Source: DASPXY01 sp038227745
GTDB lineage: Bacteria; Planctomycetota; Planctomycetia; Gemmatales; Gemmataceae
Reading direction: 5' to 3'
Length of the DNA stretch: 11,258 bases
Assembly: GCA_038227745.1 (NCBI GenBank)
Contig: JBBRPS010000305.1
Coordinates: 1 to 11,258, forward strand
Each line of letters opens with the position of its first letter. Within the stretch, counting starts at the first letter, position 1. Below the pieces are notes generated by a model, which was not told where the DNA came from, made no database searches, and saw only the letters and a program-made list of their open reading frames with translations. Shown piece by piece: positions 1 to 7,572 of the stretch. The translations under genes and the position numbers were made by a program.

Positions 1-1071
1 CTGGCGGCGGCGCTGGCGAAGGCGAACCTGTCGGCCGACGCCGCCAAGCGCGTGCTGCGGGCGATGTTCCTGGCGGGCCGCAACGACGCGCCGCTCGTCA
101 ACGTGGTGAGCAAGCTCGCCGGCCTGGGCGTGGCGCCGCGGCCGCCGAGCGCCGAAGAGGTGCGCCGCCTTGTCGCCGAGGTGGCGGCGAAGGGCGACGC
201 GGCCCGCGGCGAGCGCGTGTTCCGGCGTGCGGACCTCGGCTGTCTCAAATGTCATGCGCTGAACAAGGCGGGCGGCAACATCGGCCCGGACCTCGGCCCG
301 GTCGGCGCCGCCTCGCCCCTCGATTACATCATCACGTCGATCCTCGACCCGAACCTGTCGATCAAGGAGGAGTACCTGACGAAGGTCATCACGACGGCGT
401 CGGGGACGATCGTGACGGGGATCGTGAGGGAGAGGACCAAGAACCAGGTGACGCTGAAGGACGCGACGGGCAAGCTGGTGCGCATCCCCGCCGACGAGGT
501 GGACATGGAGGCGAATGGCAAGTCGCTGATGCCCGAGGGCGTGACCGGTATCCTGACGCGCGGCGAATCGCTCGACCTGATCCGCTTCGTGTCGGAGCTG
601 GGCAAGCCTGGCCCGTACGCGATCCCGTCGGCGAGCCTGGTGCGGGGCTGGAAGCGGCTGCGCGAGGTGCCGGCGGCGCTGCGCGAGGGCGTCCCGAACC
701 GCGACGTCCTCCGCGACACCGTGCTGCGGGCGAACCCCGAGGCCTGGGAGCCGGTCTACGCGCTGGTCAACGGCACGCTGCCGCTGGACGAGCTGCGCCA
801 GGGCGGCGAGGTGGTCTACCTGCAAGGGGAGGTAAACGTCTCGCGCGCTGGGCCGGTGGAGGTGGCCGTCAAGTCGGGGACGCCGGTGACGTTCTGGGTG
901 GACGAGGAGCCGTTCGAGAACCAGGCGCGGGCGACGGTGAAGCTGTCGGCGGGGCGACACCGCCTCACGGTGCGCGTGGCCGCCGCGGATACGGTTGCCT
1001 CCGGGCTGCGCGTGGAGGTGCGGAAGTCCGCGAAGTCGAAGGCGCAGTTCGAGATCGTGCAGGGCGAGTAG
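1..1071 (+). CDS. PVC-type heme c-binding protein, C-terminal part (5' end outside window)
   Basis: The frame is open from the first base, so the real start lies upstream; 356 residues are visible. Residues are counted from window base 1. A cytochrome c-like module spans about residues 65-201: the heme attachment motif CLKCH is at 81-85, followed by NIGPDLGPVG, and the SLMPEG segment has Met177 as the likely distal heme ligand. This order matches the planctomycete/verrucomicrobial heme-binding domain TIGR02603, usually the tail of large secreted proteins with an N-terminal propeller or dehydrogenase-like part and HEAT repeats. Residues about 215-356 form a predicted beta-rich module (ends in EIVQGE) of unknown function. 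The protein probably acts in the periplasm in electron transfer or sugar oxidation; the substrate cannot be told because the N-terminal part is missing. No terminator-like hairpin is obvious after the stop. Confidence 0.88.
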   Translation: MAAALAKANLSADAAKRVLRAMFLAGRNDAPLVNVVSKLAGLGVAPRPPSAEEVRRLVAEVAAKGDAARGERVFRRADLGCLKCHALNKAGGNIGPDLGPVGAASPLDYIITSILDPNLSIKEEYLTKVITTASGTIVTGIVRERTKNQVTLKDATGKLVRIPADEVDMEANGKSLMPEGVTGILTRGESLDLIRFVSELGKPGPYAIPSASLVRGWKRLREVPAALREGVPNRDVLRDTVLRANPEAWEPVYALVNGTLPLDELRQGGEVVYLQGEVNVSRAGPVEVAVKSGTPVTFWVDEEPFENQARATVKLSAGRHRLTVRVAAADTVASGLRVEVRKSAKSKAQFEIVQGE

Positions 1072-1136
1072 GACGCAGCACCATTGCGGCGGAGCAAGGA
1101 CAGCAGAACCAGGTTACCCCTGCGCGCCCTCCCGCC

Positions 1137-1229
1137 GACGCACGCACGGGCCAGGGGGTTCTCACCCTACGCGGCCATGCCGCCGCGGATCAGAACGCGG
1201 CCTTCAGCCCCGACAGCACCCGTCTGGCC
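1137..1229 (+). pseudogene. WD40-repeat remnant
   Basis: In the third forward frame these bases encode 31 residues reading DARTGQ, then LTLRGH, then AAFSPDSTRLA. This is the canonical WD40 order (end of one blade, GH, seven residues, AFSPD-x-x-RLA) with exact spacing between GH and AFSPD. No further blades are seen on either side, no start is assigned, and the usual Gly after SPD is Ser. It is best read as a relic of a WD40 protein (such proteins are abundant in Gemmataceae) lying between the heme protein gene and the sigma factor. It could be coincidence in a GC-rich open frame, but the match is long and position-specific. Confidence 0.6.
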
Positions 1230-1328
1230 CCGCCACTTGCCTTGCTCGCCAGGAGCGCGTCGAAAATACCGGGCACTCGGCGCGCCCAGGTTCGCCACCG
1301 TTCTCGCTTCTTACTATAGGGAGCCGTC

Positions 1329-1895
1329 ATGGTACAACCGGCGGCGGATCGCCCGGAGGAGCTGGAACGTCAGCGGAGCTATCTGCTCCTGCTGGCCCGG
1401 CTGCAAGTCAGCCCGGCTCTCCGGAACAAGATCGATCTCTCCGGCGTTGTCCAGCAGACGCTGCTGGAAGCCTGCCAGGCCGGGCCGCAGCTCGACGCAC
1501 TGGAGTCCGGACAGTGGGCCGCCTGGCTGCGCCGCGCTCTGGCCCACAACCTGGCCGACGAGGTCCGGAAGCTGTCCACCGGCAAACGGGACGTCCGGCG
1601 CGAGCGCTCACTGGAAGCCGCGCTGGAGGAGTCCGCCTCCCGGATCGAAGGTTGGCTGGCGGCGCAGCAGTCCTCGCCCAGCCAGCGGGCTGAACGGGAT
1701 GAACAGGCCGCCGCACTGATGCAGGCGCTGACCCAGCTCCCGGAGGCGCAGCGGGAAGCGCTGGTCCTGCGGCATTGCGAGAACTGGTCGCTCGCCGACA
1801 TCAGCCGACACCTGAACCGCACGCCCGCCGCCATCGCCGGGCTACTCAAACGCGGCCTGAAACAGCTTCGCGAACACCTGCGCGAGCCGGAGTGA
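1329..1895 (+). CDS. ECF-type RNA polymerase sigma factor, planctomycete subfamily, paired with a Ser/Thr kinase
   Basis: The 188-residue product has the two-domain ECF layout: sigma region 2 at about residues 15-90 and region 4 at about 130-182, with a helix-turn-helix (LPEAQREAL, then LADISRHLNRTPAAIAGLLKRG). The DLSGVVQQTLLEA segment (36-48) and KRDVRRE resemble the Planctomycetaceae-specific sigma-70 subfamily (TIGR02984-like). The ATG at 1329 has an AGGGAG ribosome site at 1318-1323, five bases upstream. The role is promoter recognition as an alternative sigma subunit. No anti-sigma gene is adjacent; instead a receptor kinase starts 3 nt after the stop. In region 2.2 the usual acidic D-x-E-D pattern reads D36-L-S38-G39, so two conserved acids are replaced. 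This fits a sigma factor that needs activation, possibly by phosphorylation. The family call is firm; the control mechanism is inference. Confidence 0.9.
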   Translation: MVQPAADRPEELERQRSYLLLLARLQVSPALRNKIDLSGVVQQTLLEACQAGPQLDALESGQWAAWLRRALAHNLADEVRKLSTGKRDVRRERSLEAALEESASRIEGWLAAQQSSPSQRAERDEQAAALMQALTQLPEAQREALVLRHCENWSLADISRHLNRTPAAIAGLLKRGLKQLREHLREPE

Positions 1896-1898
1896 ACC

Positions 1899-4800
1899 AT
1901 GAGTCCCCCCGCGAGTGATCCCTCGGCCGACGACGCACGCCTCAACGAGATCCTCGCCGCCTACCTCGAAGCCGTCGATGCCGGGCGTGAGCCGGACCGG
2001 CAAGAACTGCTTCGCCGGCATCCGGACTTCGCCGCGGAGCTCCAGGCCTTCTTCGCCGACCACGATGCCTTCGACCGCCTGGCGCCGCCCGGGCCGCGCG
2101 CTCAACCGGCCGACCCCGTGGACGCTACGACCCTCGCGCCCTCGGAACAGCCGGCGCCGGCCCCCGGCGTCAAGGTCCGCTACTTCGGCGATTACGAGCT
2201 GCTGGAAGAGATCGCGCGCGGCGGCATGGGCGTGGTCTACAAGGCGCGGCAGGTGAGCCTGAACCGGCTGGTCGCGCTCAAGATGATCCTGGCCGGGCAG
2301 CTGGCGAGTGCTGACGACGTCAAGCGCTTCCACGCCGAGGCGGAAGCCGCCGCCCACCTCGACCATCCGAATATCGTGCCCATTCATGAAGTCGGTGAGC
2401 ACGAGGGCAACCACTACTATGCCATGCAGTTCGTCGATGGCCCTAGCCTCGCCATGCACCTGGGCGGTTCGAGTTGGTCCAACCGCGACGCCGCCGAGTT
2501 GGTCCGCGCCTGCGCCGAGGCGGTGCAGTTCGCGCACGAGGGCGGCGTGATCCACCGCGATCTCAAGCCCGCGAATATCCTGCTGACGTTGAGCGGCCGG
2601 TCGCGGGCCGGCGCGGAGGAAGTGTCCCCGGTGCCGCCTTCCGAGCGGCGGCGAAACGACTGGGTGCCCAGGATCACGGACTTCGGCCTCGCCAAACGAG
2701 TCGGCCACGGCGCCTCGTTGACGGCCACTGGTCAGATCGTCGGCACGCCGAGCTACATGGCTCCCGAGCAGGCCAGCAGCAAGAAGGACGTCGGCCCGGC
2801 GGCGGACGTCTACGCCCTGGGCGCGATCCTCTACGAGCTGCTCACGGGCCGGCCGCCGTTCCGGGCCGCGACGCTGCTCGACACTCTGTTGCAAGTCGTC
2901 TCCGAGGAGCCGGTGCCGCCCTCGCACGTGCAGCCGAAGGTCCCGCGCGACCTGGAGACGATCTGCCTGAAATGCCTGGAGAAGCGGCCGGAACGGCGCT
3001 ATGGCTCGGCGCGCGCGCTGGCCGACGACCTGGGCCGCTTCCTGAATTACGAGCCGATCCACGCCCGGCCGGTGAGCCGCACGCGACGGTTCGGCGTCTG
3101 GGTGCGCAAGCGGCCGTGGGCGGTGGTGGGGCTGGCGCTGGCGGCGATCCTGGCCGTGTCGCTCCTGGCCCAGTCGTACTACCTCGAGAACCGGCGGCAG
3201 CGCCTGGAGAACCTGTATCGCGAAGCCCAGCTCGGCCGGTTGTCGCTGGCCCAGCGGCCGGCTCCTGATGGCCCCGCCGGCGGCCCGCTTCGGCCCGCCG
3301 CCGAGCAAGCCCTGCAGTCCTTGCGCCAGGCTGCCGCGCTTCGCCCCGAGGGCCGTCTCTACGAGGAAGCCCTCGACGTGTTGCTGGTCGAGCACCGCGG
3401 CGGCGAGCGCATTTACCCGAAGCCGGGGGCCAAGGCGGTGCTGCCGCGCGAGTGGGTCCTCGACAACCAGAAGTTTCCGGGGATCTTCACACTGACCCGG
3501 GACGCTAAACTCCTTCAGCTTCGCGGTATCTTGTTTCACCTCGACACCGGCACCACGACCCGTCTCGAAGGGCCGTTCGCGCTCCAGACCATTTGTGATC
3601 CAACCGGAACCTTCCTGGCACGCCGGGCCGAGCCGACGGCCGTCGAGGTCGTCGAGCGAGCGACCGGAAAGCCGCGCCCGCTCAACCCAAGACCCCTGGC
3701 CGGCCTGATCTGGCGATTCTCGCCTGACGGCCGCTTGTTCGCCGTGGTGACAGGCGTTCCGGCGTCGGGTTCCAAGCACGCGGCAGCGAGGACCATCGAC
3801 GTCTGGGACATGAGCACGGGCCTTCCGAAGCCGAGCATCCCGTTGCCCGCCGGCGAACGGCCGGTACAGCCCGAGTTCAGCGGCGACTCCCGTTTCGCGG
3901 CCTGGGTCGCGCGTAACGAGGTCCGAGTCTATGCGGTGGCAACCGGCAAACTGACCAGCCGCATTCCCGCTCCGGGAGTCGGGGGGGCGGCCCTCAGTCC
4001 TGACGGTACAACGCTGGCCTGGTCAAGCGCCTATTCCCATACGGCTGAGAACACGAAAGTGAAAGTGGTCAAGGTCTCCGGCGGCGAAGCGATTCACGAG
4101 TTGCGGTCCACGGGGCCGGTCGCCGTCGTGCGCGTCGCTTACACGCCGGATGGCAAGTTCGTCATCGGGCAGACCGGTTTCCGCGAGAGAGATGACACTT
4201 ACAGCGAGTTTGGCCGCCTGCATTCCAACATGATTGTGAACCTGGTGCCGGTCTTCCAGAAGCACACGGACCGTGTCTGCATCTGGGACGCGGCCGACGG
4301 CAAGCTCGTCGCCTGGCTGCGGGGCCGCGCGTTCGCTGACGGCTTTGGTCCGCGAAACGAACTGGCCGTCGCCCGGGTCCAGGGTTCGGGTGCCGATGCC
4401 GATCCGGAGATCGATCTGTGGCGGCCTGCCGAACTGGTGGCGGCCCTCGAGCAAGAGGGGCTGGCGAGGTGGGTGCATTTCTCAGGACAGGACTCGAAAG
4501 GGGCCTGGGGCTCGATCATCTCGATCGGTTGGAACTTCTGGTCGTTGGTCCTGACGCTGGTCCTCCCGGGCGTCTGGGGGTGGGGGACCGTCATCCGCAT
4601 CCAGGAGAAACGCATCACCCTCCGCACCGCGCACACAGGGATCGCCCTGACGCTGCTGCTGGTCGCAGGCGGAATCTGCTGGTTTATTGCCGCGGTGGCA
4701 CAGCACTCGGCCTTCCTTGCGCTGCCGGGGCTCGCGGCCCTCTTCTTCGCCTTCCCGACGGGTGCACTGGCGGTCCGGTGCTATACCCATGTGACGTATG

Positions 4801-5423
4801 GGGAAGCAGTGGCTTACTTCGATCGGCTCCAGGCGATCCCCGAGGCGGACCAACAGCGGAGCAAACAACGGGCGAAACAGTTCGGCAGAATCGTCTTGCA
4901 CTGGCTCGTCGGCATGACTCCCCTTCTTGCCGTTGTGGCCTACCTGGATGGGAATGCCTTCCTCTTCCCCGCCGGGAACAGCATGGAGTACGAGGCTGTC
5001 CTCGCGAGTAGCATGCAACTGCCCTTCTTTGCGCTATTCTACCTCGAGCAGAGCCTGGTCCCGGTTACCCTCCTCTACGTGATCTTCGCCCTCGTCGAAG
5101 CGAAGTGGGGGCCGCCCAGGCAACCCCGGTTCGTGCTTCCGCCGGAGACCGAGCAAACGAGGTGGCGCAGGTTCACCGCTCGAATCGTCAACCTGTTCCC
5201 GCTGAGCGCTACGGCTGCCTTCGCGTTCTGGTTGGTGATCCTCCTGGCCGGCCTGGGGCTCGCTGGCTTCGAGCTGTATGTACGGCTTGCCTCCGGCGAC
5301 TGGCCCCGCTGGATTGACGCCCACTTCCGCGACAACGAATCGACCGGACGCCTGGCCCTGGCTGTGTTTTACGTGCTGGAGAGCCTGCTGCAGCTGGTAC
5401 GGATGGCACGGGGCCGACGGTAG
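1899..5423 (+). CDS. Transmembrane Ser/Thr protein kinase with WD40-like propeller and C-terminal multi-helix membrane domain
   Basis: 1174 residues; ATG three bases after the sigma factor stop, with GGAG at 1889-1892 overlapping the end of that gene. Residues 1-60 form the short helical region common ahead of planctomycete kinases. The Hanks-type kinase domain covers about 95-350: Gly loop ARGGMGVVY (106-114), Lys128, HRDLKPAN (219-226, catalytic Asp221), DFG (261-263), GTPSYMAPE (282-290). About 22 extra residues lie between the catalytic loop and DFG. One membrane helix is at about 407-427. Residues about 500-860 are propeller-like (FSPDGR 607, VWD 635-637, LSPDG 699-703, YTPDG 748-752, IWD 795-797). 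Then come about seven further helices near 876-897, 914-934, 938-959, 998-1016, 1041-1064, 1105-1127 and 1152-1167. Basic residues sit on alternate loops as expected for a cytoplasmic kinase, an external propeller and a cytoplasmic C-terminus. The catalytic residues are intact, so it is probably active; the likely partner is the sigma factor. I do not recognise the C-terminal membrane domain. Confidence 0.92.
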   Translation: MSPPASDPSADDARLNEILAAYLEAVDAGREPDRQELLRRHPDFAAELQAFFADHDAFDRLAPPGPRAQPADPVDATTLAPSEQPAPAPGVKVRYFGDYELLEEIARGGMGVVYKARQVSLNRLVALKMILAGQLASADDVKRFHAEAEAAAHLDHPNIVPIHEVGEHEGNHYYAMQFVDGPSLAMHLGGSSWSNRDAAELVRACAEAVQFAHEGGVIHRDLKPANILLTLSGRSRAGAEEVSPVPPSERRRNDWVPRITDFGLAKRVGHGASLTATGQIVGTPSYMAPEQASSKKDVGPAADVYALGAILYELLTGRPPFRAATLLDTLLQVVSEEPVPPSHVQPKVPRDLETICLKCLEKRPERRYGSARALADDLGRFLNYEPIHARPVSRTRRFGVWVRKRPWAVVGLALAAILAVSLLAQSYYLENRRQRLENLYREAQLGRLSLAQRPAPDGPAGGPLRPAAEQALQSLRQAAALRPEGRLYEEALDVLLVEHRGGERIYPKPGAKAVLPREWVLDNQKFPGIFTLTRDAKLLQLRGILFHLDTGTTTRLEGPFALQTICDPTGTFLARRAEPTAVEVVERATGKPRPLNPRPLAGLIWRFSPDGRLFAVVTGVPASGSKHAAARTIDVWDMSTGLPKPSIPLPAGERPVQPEFSGDSRFAAWVARNEVRVYAVATGKLTSRIPAPGVGGAALSPDGTTLAWSSAYSHTAENTKVKVVKVSGGEAIHELRSTGPVAVVRVAYTPDGKFVIGQTGFRERDDTYSEFGRLHSNMIVNLVPVFQKHTDRVCIWDAADGKLVAWLRGRAFADGFGPRNELAVARVQGSGADADPEIDLWRPAELVAALEQEGLARWVHFSGQDSKGAWGSIISIGWNFWSLVLTLVLPGVWGWGTVIRIQEKRITLRTAHTGIALTLLLVAGGICWFIAAVAQHSAFLALPGLAALFFAFPTGALAVRCYTHVTYGEAVAYFDRLQAIPEADQQRSKQRAKQFGRIVLHWLVGMTPLLAVVAYLDGNAFLFPAGNSMEYEAVLASSMQLPFFALFYLEQSLVPVTLLYVIFALVEAKWGPPRQPRFVLPPETEQTRWRRFTARIVNLFPLSATAAFAFWLVILLAGLGLAGFELYVRLASGDWPRWIDAHFRDNESTGRLALAVFYVLESLLQLVRMARGRR

Positions 5424-5469
5424 GGGGTAGCGGGCGGCTGCGGATACGTCTGGCATTTCTCTGACATTT

Positions 5470-5496
5470 CTTTGTGGTCTTTGTGAGCTTTGTGGT
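5470..5496. repeat. Three tandem 9-mers (CTTTGTGRK) between convergent genes
   Basis: CTTTGTGGT, CTTTGTGAG and CTTTGTGGT follow each other without gaps. On the other strand the unit reads as CACAAAG on a 9-base period. They lie between the kinase stop (5423) and the stop of the minus-strand gene (5530). The same 9-base pattern, in the GC-rich form CACGGAG, appears at the other convergent junction at 10405-10470. Short AT-rich intergenic repeats of this kind are probably dispersed elements; a role in transcript ends is only a guess. Confidence 0.75.
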
Positions 5497-5529
5497 TCAA
5501 TTCTTACTCGATCTCGTGGTCGCAGAGGA

Positions 5530-5832
5530 TCATGGAGACGTTCCCTGTCTGCGGAAATGCGTGAAGGGCACCCAGAGGCGGTGGTGACCGGAATCGGCCT
5601 CTACGGGTAATTCGACCAGCGTCCGCCTTTTTCTGTAGTCCAGGTGTACGATCCCCACAGGCAGGTAAGTCTTGCCGTTGTCCCGGACGACCCCGCCCTT
5701 GCCGACGCGCAGAAACTCGCGGTTGCCGTCCTCGTCCGGAACGGCGACGACGTGTGTCCCCAGGATGCCGTTTTCGACCGTGACGATACACTCCACTTCG
5801 GGGAGATAGGTAATCTCTTCCGCCTGAGACAT
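5530..5832 (-). CDS. Small hypothetical protein, 100 residues, predicted mostly beta
   Basis: I chose the ATG at 5832 (MSQAEEITYL) because an AAGG ribosome site lies seven bases upstream and because the residues before it in the same frame are low-complexity Arg/Ala/Ser-rich sequence. The product is soluble, with no signal peptide or membrane segment. It alternates hydrophobic strands and turns (CIVTVENGILGTHVVAV at 15-31, then DEDGNREFLRVGKGG, KTYLPVGIVHLDY at 54-66, then RRTLVELPVE) and ends in HHRLWVPF near 83-90. This is the pattern of a compact beta-barrel or sandwich. I do not recognise a named family. It is the last gene of the minus-strand group, 172 nt from the hydroxylase, with a possible promoter of its own at 5970-5998, and it converges on the kinase gene. 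The protein-like sequence makes it a likely real gene. Confidence 0.72.
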   Translation of the reverse strand: MSQAEEITYLPEVECIVTVENGILGTHVVAVPDEDGNREFLRVGKGGVVRDNGKTYLPVGIVHLDYRKRRTLVELPVEADSGHHRLWVPFTHFRRQGTSP

Positions 5833-5969
5833 GGCATCGCCTTTCTGGTCAACGGCCGGTGCGTTTTCTGACGGGAACATCCCGACGCCTTGCCTCCTTG
5901 CCGCCAAGCCATCCACCGCCCCCAGCAGCGACCAGAGCGGGCGGTTGCCGATCCGGAGGAGGCTTATGC

Positions 5970-5998
5970 AAATTAACGCCCGGATGCCTCTGCCGCAA
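5970..5998 (-). promoter_or_regulatory. Candidate sigma-70-type promoter for the 100-residue gene
   Basis: On the minus strand TTGCGG (5993-5998) is followed after 17 bases by TAATTT (5970-5975). It sits just past the hydroxylase stop at 6005 and leaves a leader of about 130 nt before the ATG at 5832. AT-rich hexamers stand out in this GC-rich sequence. Four of six bases match in each box, so this is suggestive only. Confidence 0.3.
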
Positions 5999-6004
5999 CC
6001 CCTC

Positions 6005-6859
6005 TCACGCCGCCCTCTTCCTCTTGCGCCGGACCATCGCTGCCGGGGTGGGCTGCGGAAGCCGTGGGACCTTCTCGCGGAACGGGTAGAGGAGTTGTCC
6101 CCAAAAGCCTTCCGGGAAGTCGGCTTCGTCGTTGCCGAACGCCTGCGGCAGCTTGCCCACCGGCATGTAGAACGTGCCGAACAGCACATCAAGGATGGGG
6201 AACGTCGAGGCGAAGTTCTTGTTGCCGCCCTCCGCGAGCGACGTGTGGTGCCAGCGGTGGAACACCGGGCTGGCGAGCACGTACTTCAGCGGCCCGAATG
6301 TCCAGTTCAGGTTGGCGTGAACCAGGGCCGACTGGACGATGATGAACGGCACCAGCGCGACCAGCGCCTCGCCCGAGAACCCCAGCAGCAGCACGGCCAC
6401 GTCCGCTACGCCGAACGCCAGCAGGTGGTTGACCGGGTGGAAGCGCGCCGTGGCCGTCCAGTCCACCACCTTCGGCGAATGGTGGACGGCGTGGTACTTC
6501 CACCCCAGGCGGCCGTGGAAGGCGCGGTGGAGCCCGTACAGCATCGCGTCCTGGAGGAGCAGGATCGCCAGGCCCTGCACCCACACCGGCAGGTGCTTGA
6601 CCGGCAGGCAATTCGGCTCGGCGCCGCCGAACAGCAGCACCAGCCCCACGATCATCATCCCCACGCGGCACAGGCGCAGGAACACCGGCACGACGAACCA
6701 GTAGACGACGTCCGTGCCGAGGGCGCGCAGGTCCTTCCACCAGTACATGCCGGGGTTGCAGGGCGTCAGGCGCGTGAGGGTGCCGAAGCCGACGCCCAGG
6801 CCCACCACCCACGCCAGTGTCCGCAGCCAGGCGTCGCCGATTGTCGCAATCCAGTCCAT
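6005..6859 (-). CDS. Sterol desaturase / fatty acid hydroxylase superfamily membrane protein
   Basis: 284 residues from the ATG at 6859 (MDWIATIGDA). An upstream extension in the same frame exists, but it would overlap the end of the preceding gene and is low-complexity Ala/Gly/Pro sequence; GGGAG lies about ten bases before the chosen ATG. Hydrophobic helices occur near 14-30, 50-77, 92-110 and 148-180. The di-iron histidine boxes are complete and in order: HRAFH (111-115), HAVHH (123-127), HPVNH (141-145), His181 and HRWHH (201-205). This is the signature of PF04116, integral membrane O2-dependent di-iron hydroxylases or desaturases acting on sterols, carotenoids or acyl chains. The substrate cannot be assigned. 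The basic C-terminus (RRKRKR) suggests a cytoplasmic end. It lies 98 nt downstream of the PEP-CTERM gene on the same strand and may be co-transcribed. Confidence 0.9.
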   Translation of the reverse strand: MDWIATIGDAWLRTLAWVVGLGVGFGTLTRLTPCNPGMYWWKDLRALGTDVVYWFVVPVFLRLCRVGMMIVGLVLLFGGAEPNCLPVKHLPVWVQGLAILLLQDAMLYGLHRAFHGRLGWKYHAVHHSPKVVDWTATARFHPVNHLLAFGVADVAVLLLGFSGEALVALVPFIIVQSALVHANLNWTFGPLKYVLASPVFHRWHHTSLAEGGNKNFASTFPILDVLFGTFYMPVGKLPQAFGNDEADFPEGFWGQLLYPFREKVPRLPQPTPAAMVRRKRKRAA

Positions 6860-6894
6860 GCGCCCGAGGCTCCCGGAAAGGGTTGAGAGGCACT

Positions 6895-6920
6895 CCCCGG
6901 CCCGTGGCGCCGGGCCGGGG
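6895..6920 (-). terminator. GC-only hairpin between the PEP-CTERM and hydroxylase genes
   Basis: A perfect 10-bp stem (CCCCGGCCCG with CGGGCCGGGG) closes a six-base loop, 38 nt after the PEP-CTERM stop and 36 nt before the hydroxylase ATG. No T-run follows, so it is not a standard intrinsic terminator. It could stabilise the upstream mRNA end or attenuate read-through into the hydroxylase. Confidence 0.4.
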
Positions 6921-6957
6921 GCCGCCCCCGAGAATCCGCTCGTCCCCGCCGTCGCGG

Positions 6958-7572
6958 TCAGGCTTGCGGCGACACGTCCTTGCGCCGCCACCAGCACCGC
7001 AGTCCCAGTGCAGATAGCCCCATGGTCGCCAGCAGCACGCTCGCGGGCTCCGGGACGATCGGCGGCCCCGAGCCGACGACGATGACGTTCGCCCCGATCG
7101 AGCCCGACTTGCCGGGGCTCGGCGGCGTGTACAGGCCAAACGCGACCGTGTACTCGTTCTTGCCGATCGTCACCGTCTGGGCCACCGGCTTGTTGAGCTT
7201 CGTGTCGAGGTCCGAACCGCCGGTGTTCAGGGTCCCGGTGAAGAAGCCGGACAGCGGGATGTCCTTTGAAGCGCCCGAAGTCTGATCCGTGATGGTCATC
7301 GTGATGTTAAACGGGCTGTTGGTGAACTTGGCACTCGGGCTCCCGAACGGGGCGAACGTGGCCAGGAGGACGCCGTCCGTCGAGTTGGGGAAGGTCGGCG
7401 AGGTCGTGACGCCGGTCGCGTTGATCCCGCTCGACGGGCCGCCGTCGGAGGGGATCAGTGCGGGGCCGATCGAGGAGGTGTACGACCAGGGGATGAAGTC
7501 TGCGAGGGCGGACAGCCCGCTGAAGAAGAACACGGCGACTGCCGCGCCGAGGACGGTGGACAGACGGTGCAT
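6958..7572 (-). CDS. PEP-CTERM secreted protein
   Basis: 204 residues. The ATG at 7572 is set by a strong AAAGGAG site seven bases upstream and by the signal peptide that begins there (MHRLSTVLGAAVAVFFF, probable cleavage after ALA at 22-24); the longer frame upstream only adds an Arg/Pro-rich run. The mature part is Ser/Thr/Gly/Asn-rich and predicted beta (repeated NSTDG and TNSPFN-like turns, SGFFTGTLNTGG), typical of extracellular proteins. The C-terminus has the full sorting signal: PEP at 174-176, a hydrophobic helix (ASVLLATMGLSALGL) and a basic tail WWRRK. In known systems exosortase cleaves at PEP and the protein is exported, often with exopolysaccharide; no exosortase gene is in the window. 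A candidate ECF-type promoter lies at 7621-7646. The specific function is unknown. Confidence 0.9.
   Translation of the reverse strand: MHRLSTVLGAAVAVFFFSGLSALADFIPWSYTSSIGPALIPSDGGPSSGINATGVTTSPTFPNSTDGVLLATFAPFGSPSAKFTNSPFNITMTITDQTSGASKDIPLSGFFTGTLNTGGSDLDTKLNKPVAQTVTIGKNEYTVAFGLYTPPSPGKSGSIGANVIVVGSGPPIVPEPASVLLATMGLSALGLRCWWRRKDVSPQA

Noticed and set aside
1101..1120. GAACCAGGTTACCC near the heme gene resembles the right-hand GTTACCC repeats
   Set aside because: Only about seven bases match and the order of the parts differs; no inverted partner is nearby.
249..1319. Long forward open frame overlapping the heme protein gene
   Set aside because: It is Arg/Gly-rich out-of-frame translation of GC-rich coding sequence; only the WD40-like piece at 1137-1229 is credible.
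1313..1323. ACTATAGGGAG resembles the 3' half of the T7 late promoter
   Set aside because: The upstream half of the T7 consensus is absent, and the bases are explained by a ribosome site just before the sigma factor ATG.
1842..3779. 645-codon minus-strand open frame opposite the kinase
   Set aside because: Antisense shadow of the kinase gene, rich in Arg/Gly/His with no domain; the plus-strand kinase motifs are unmistakable.
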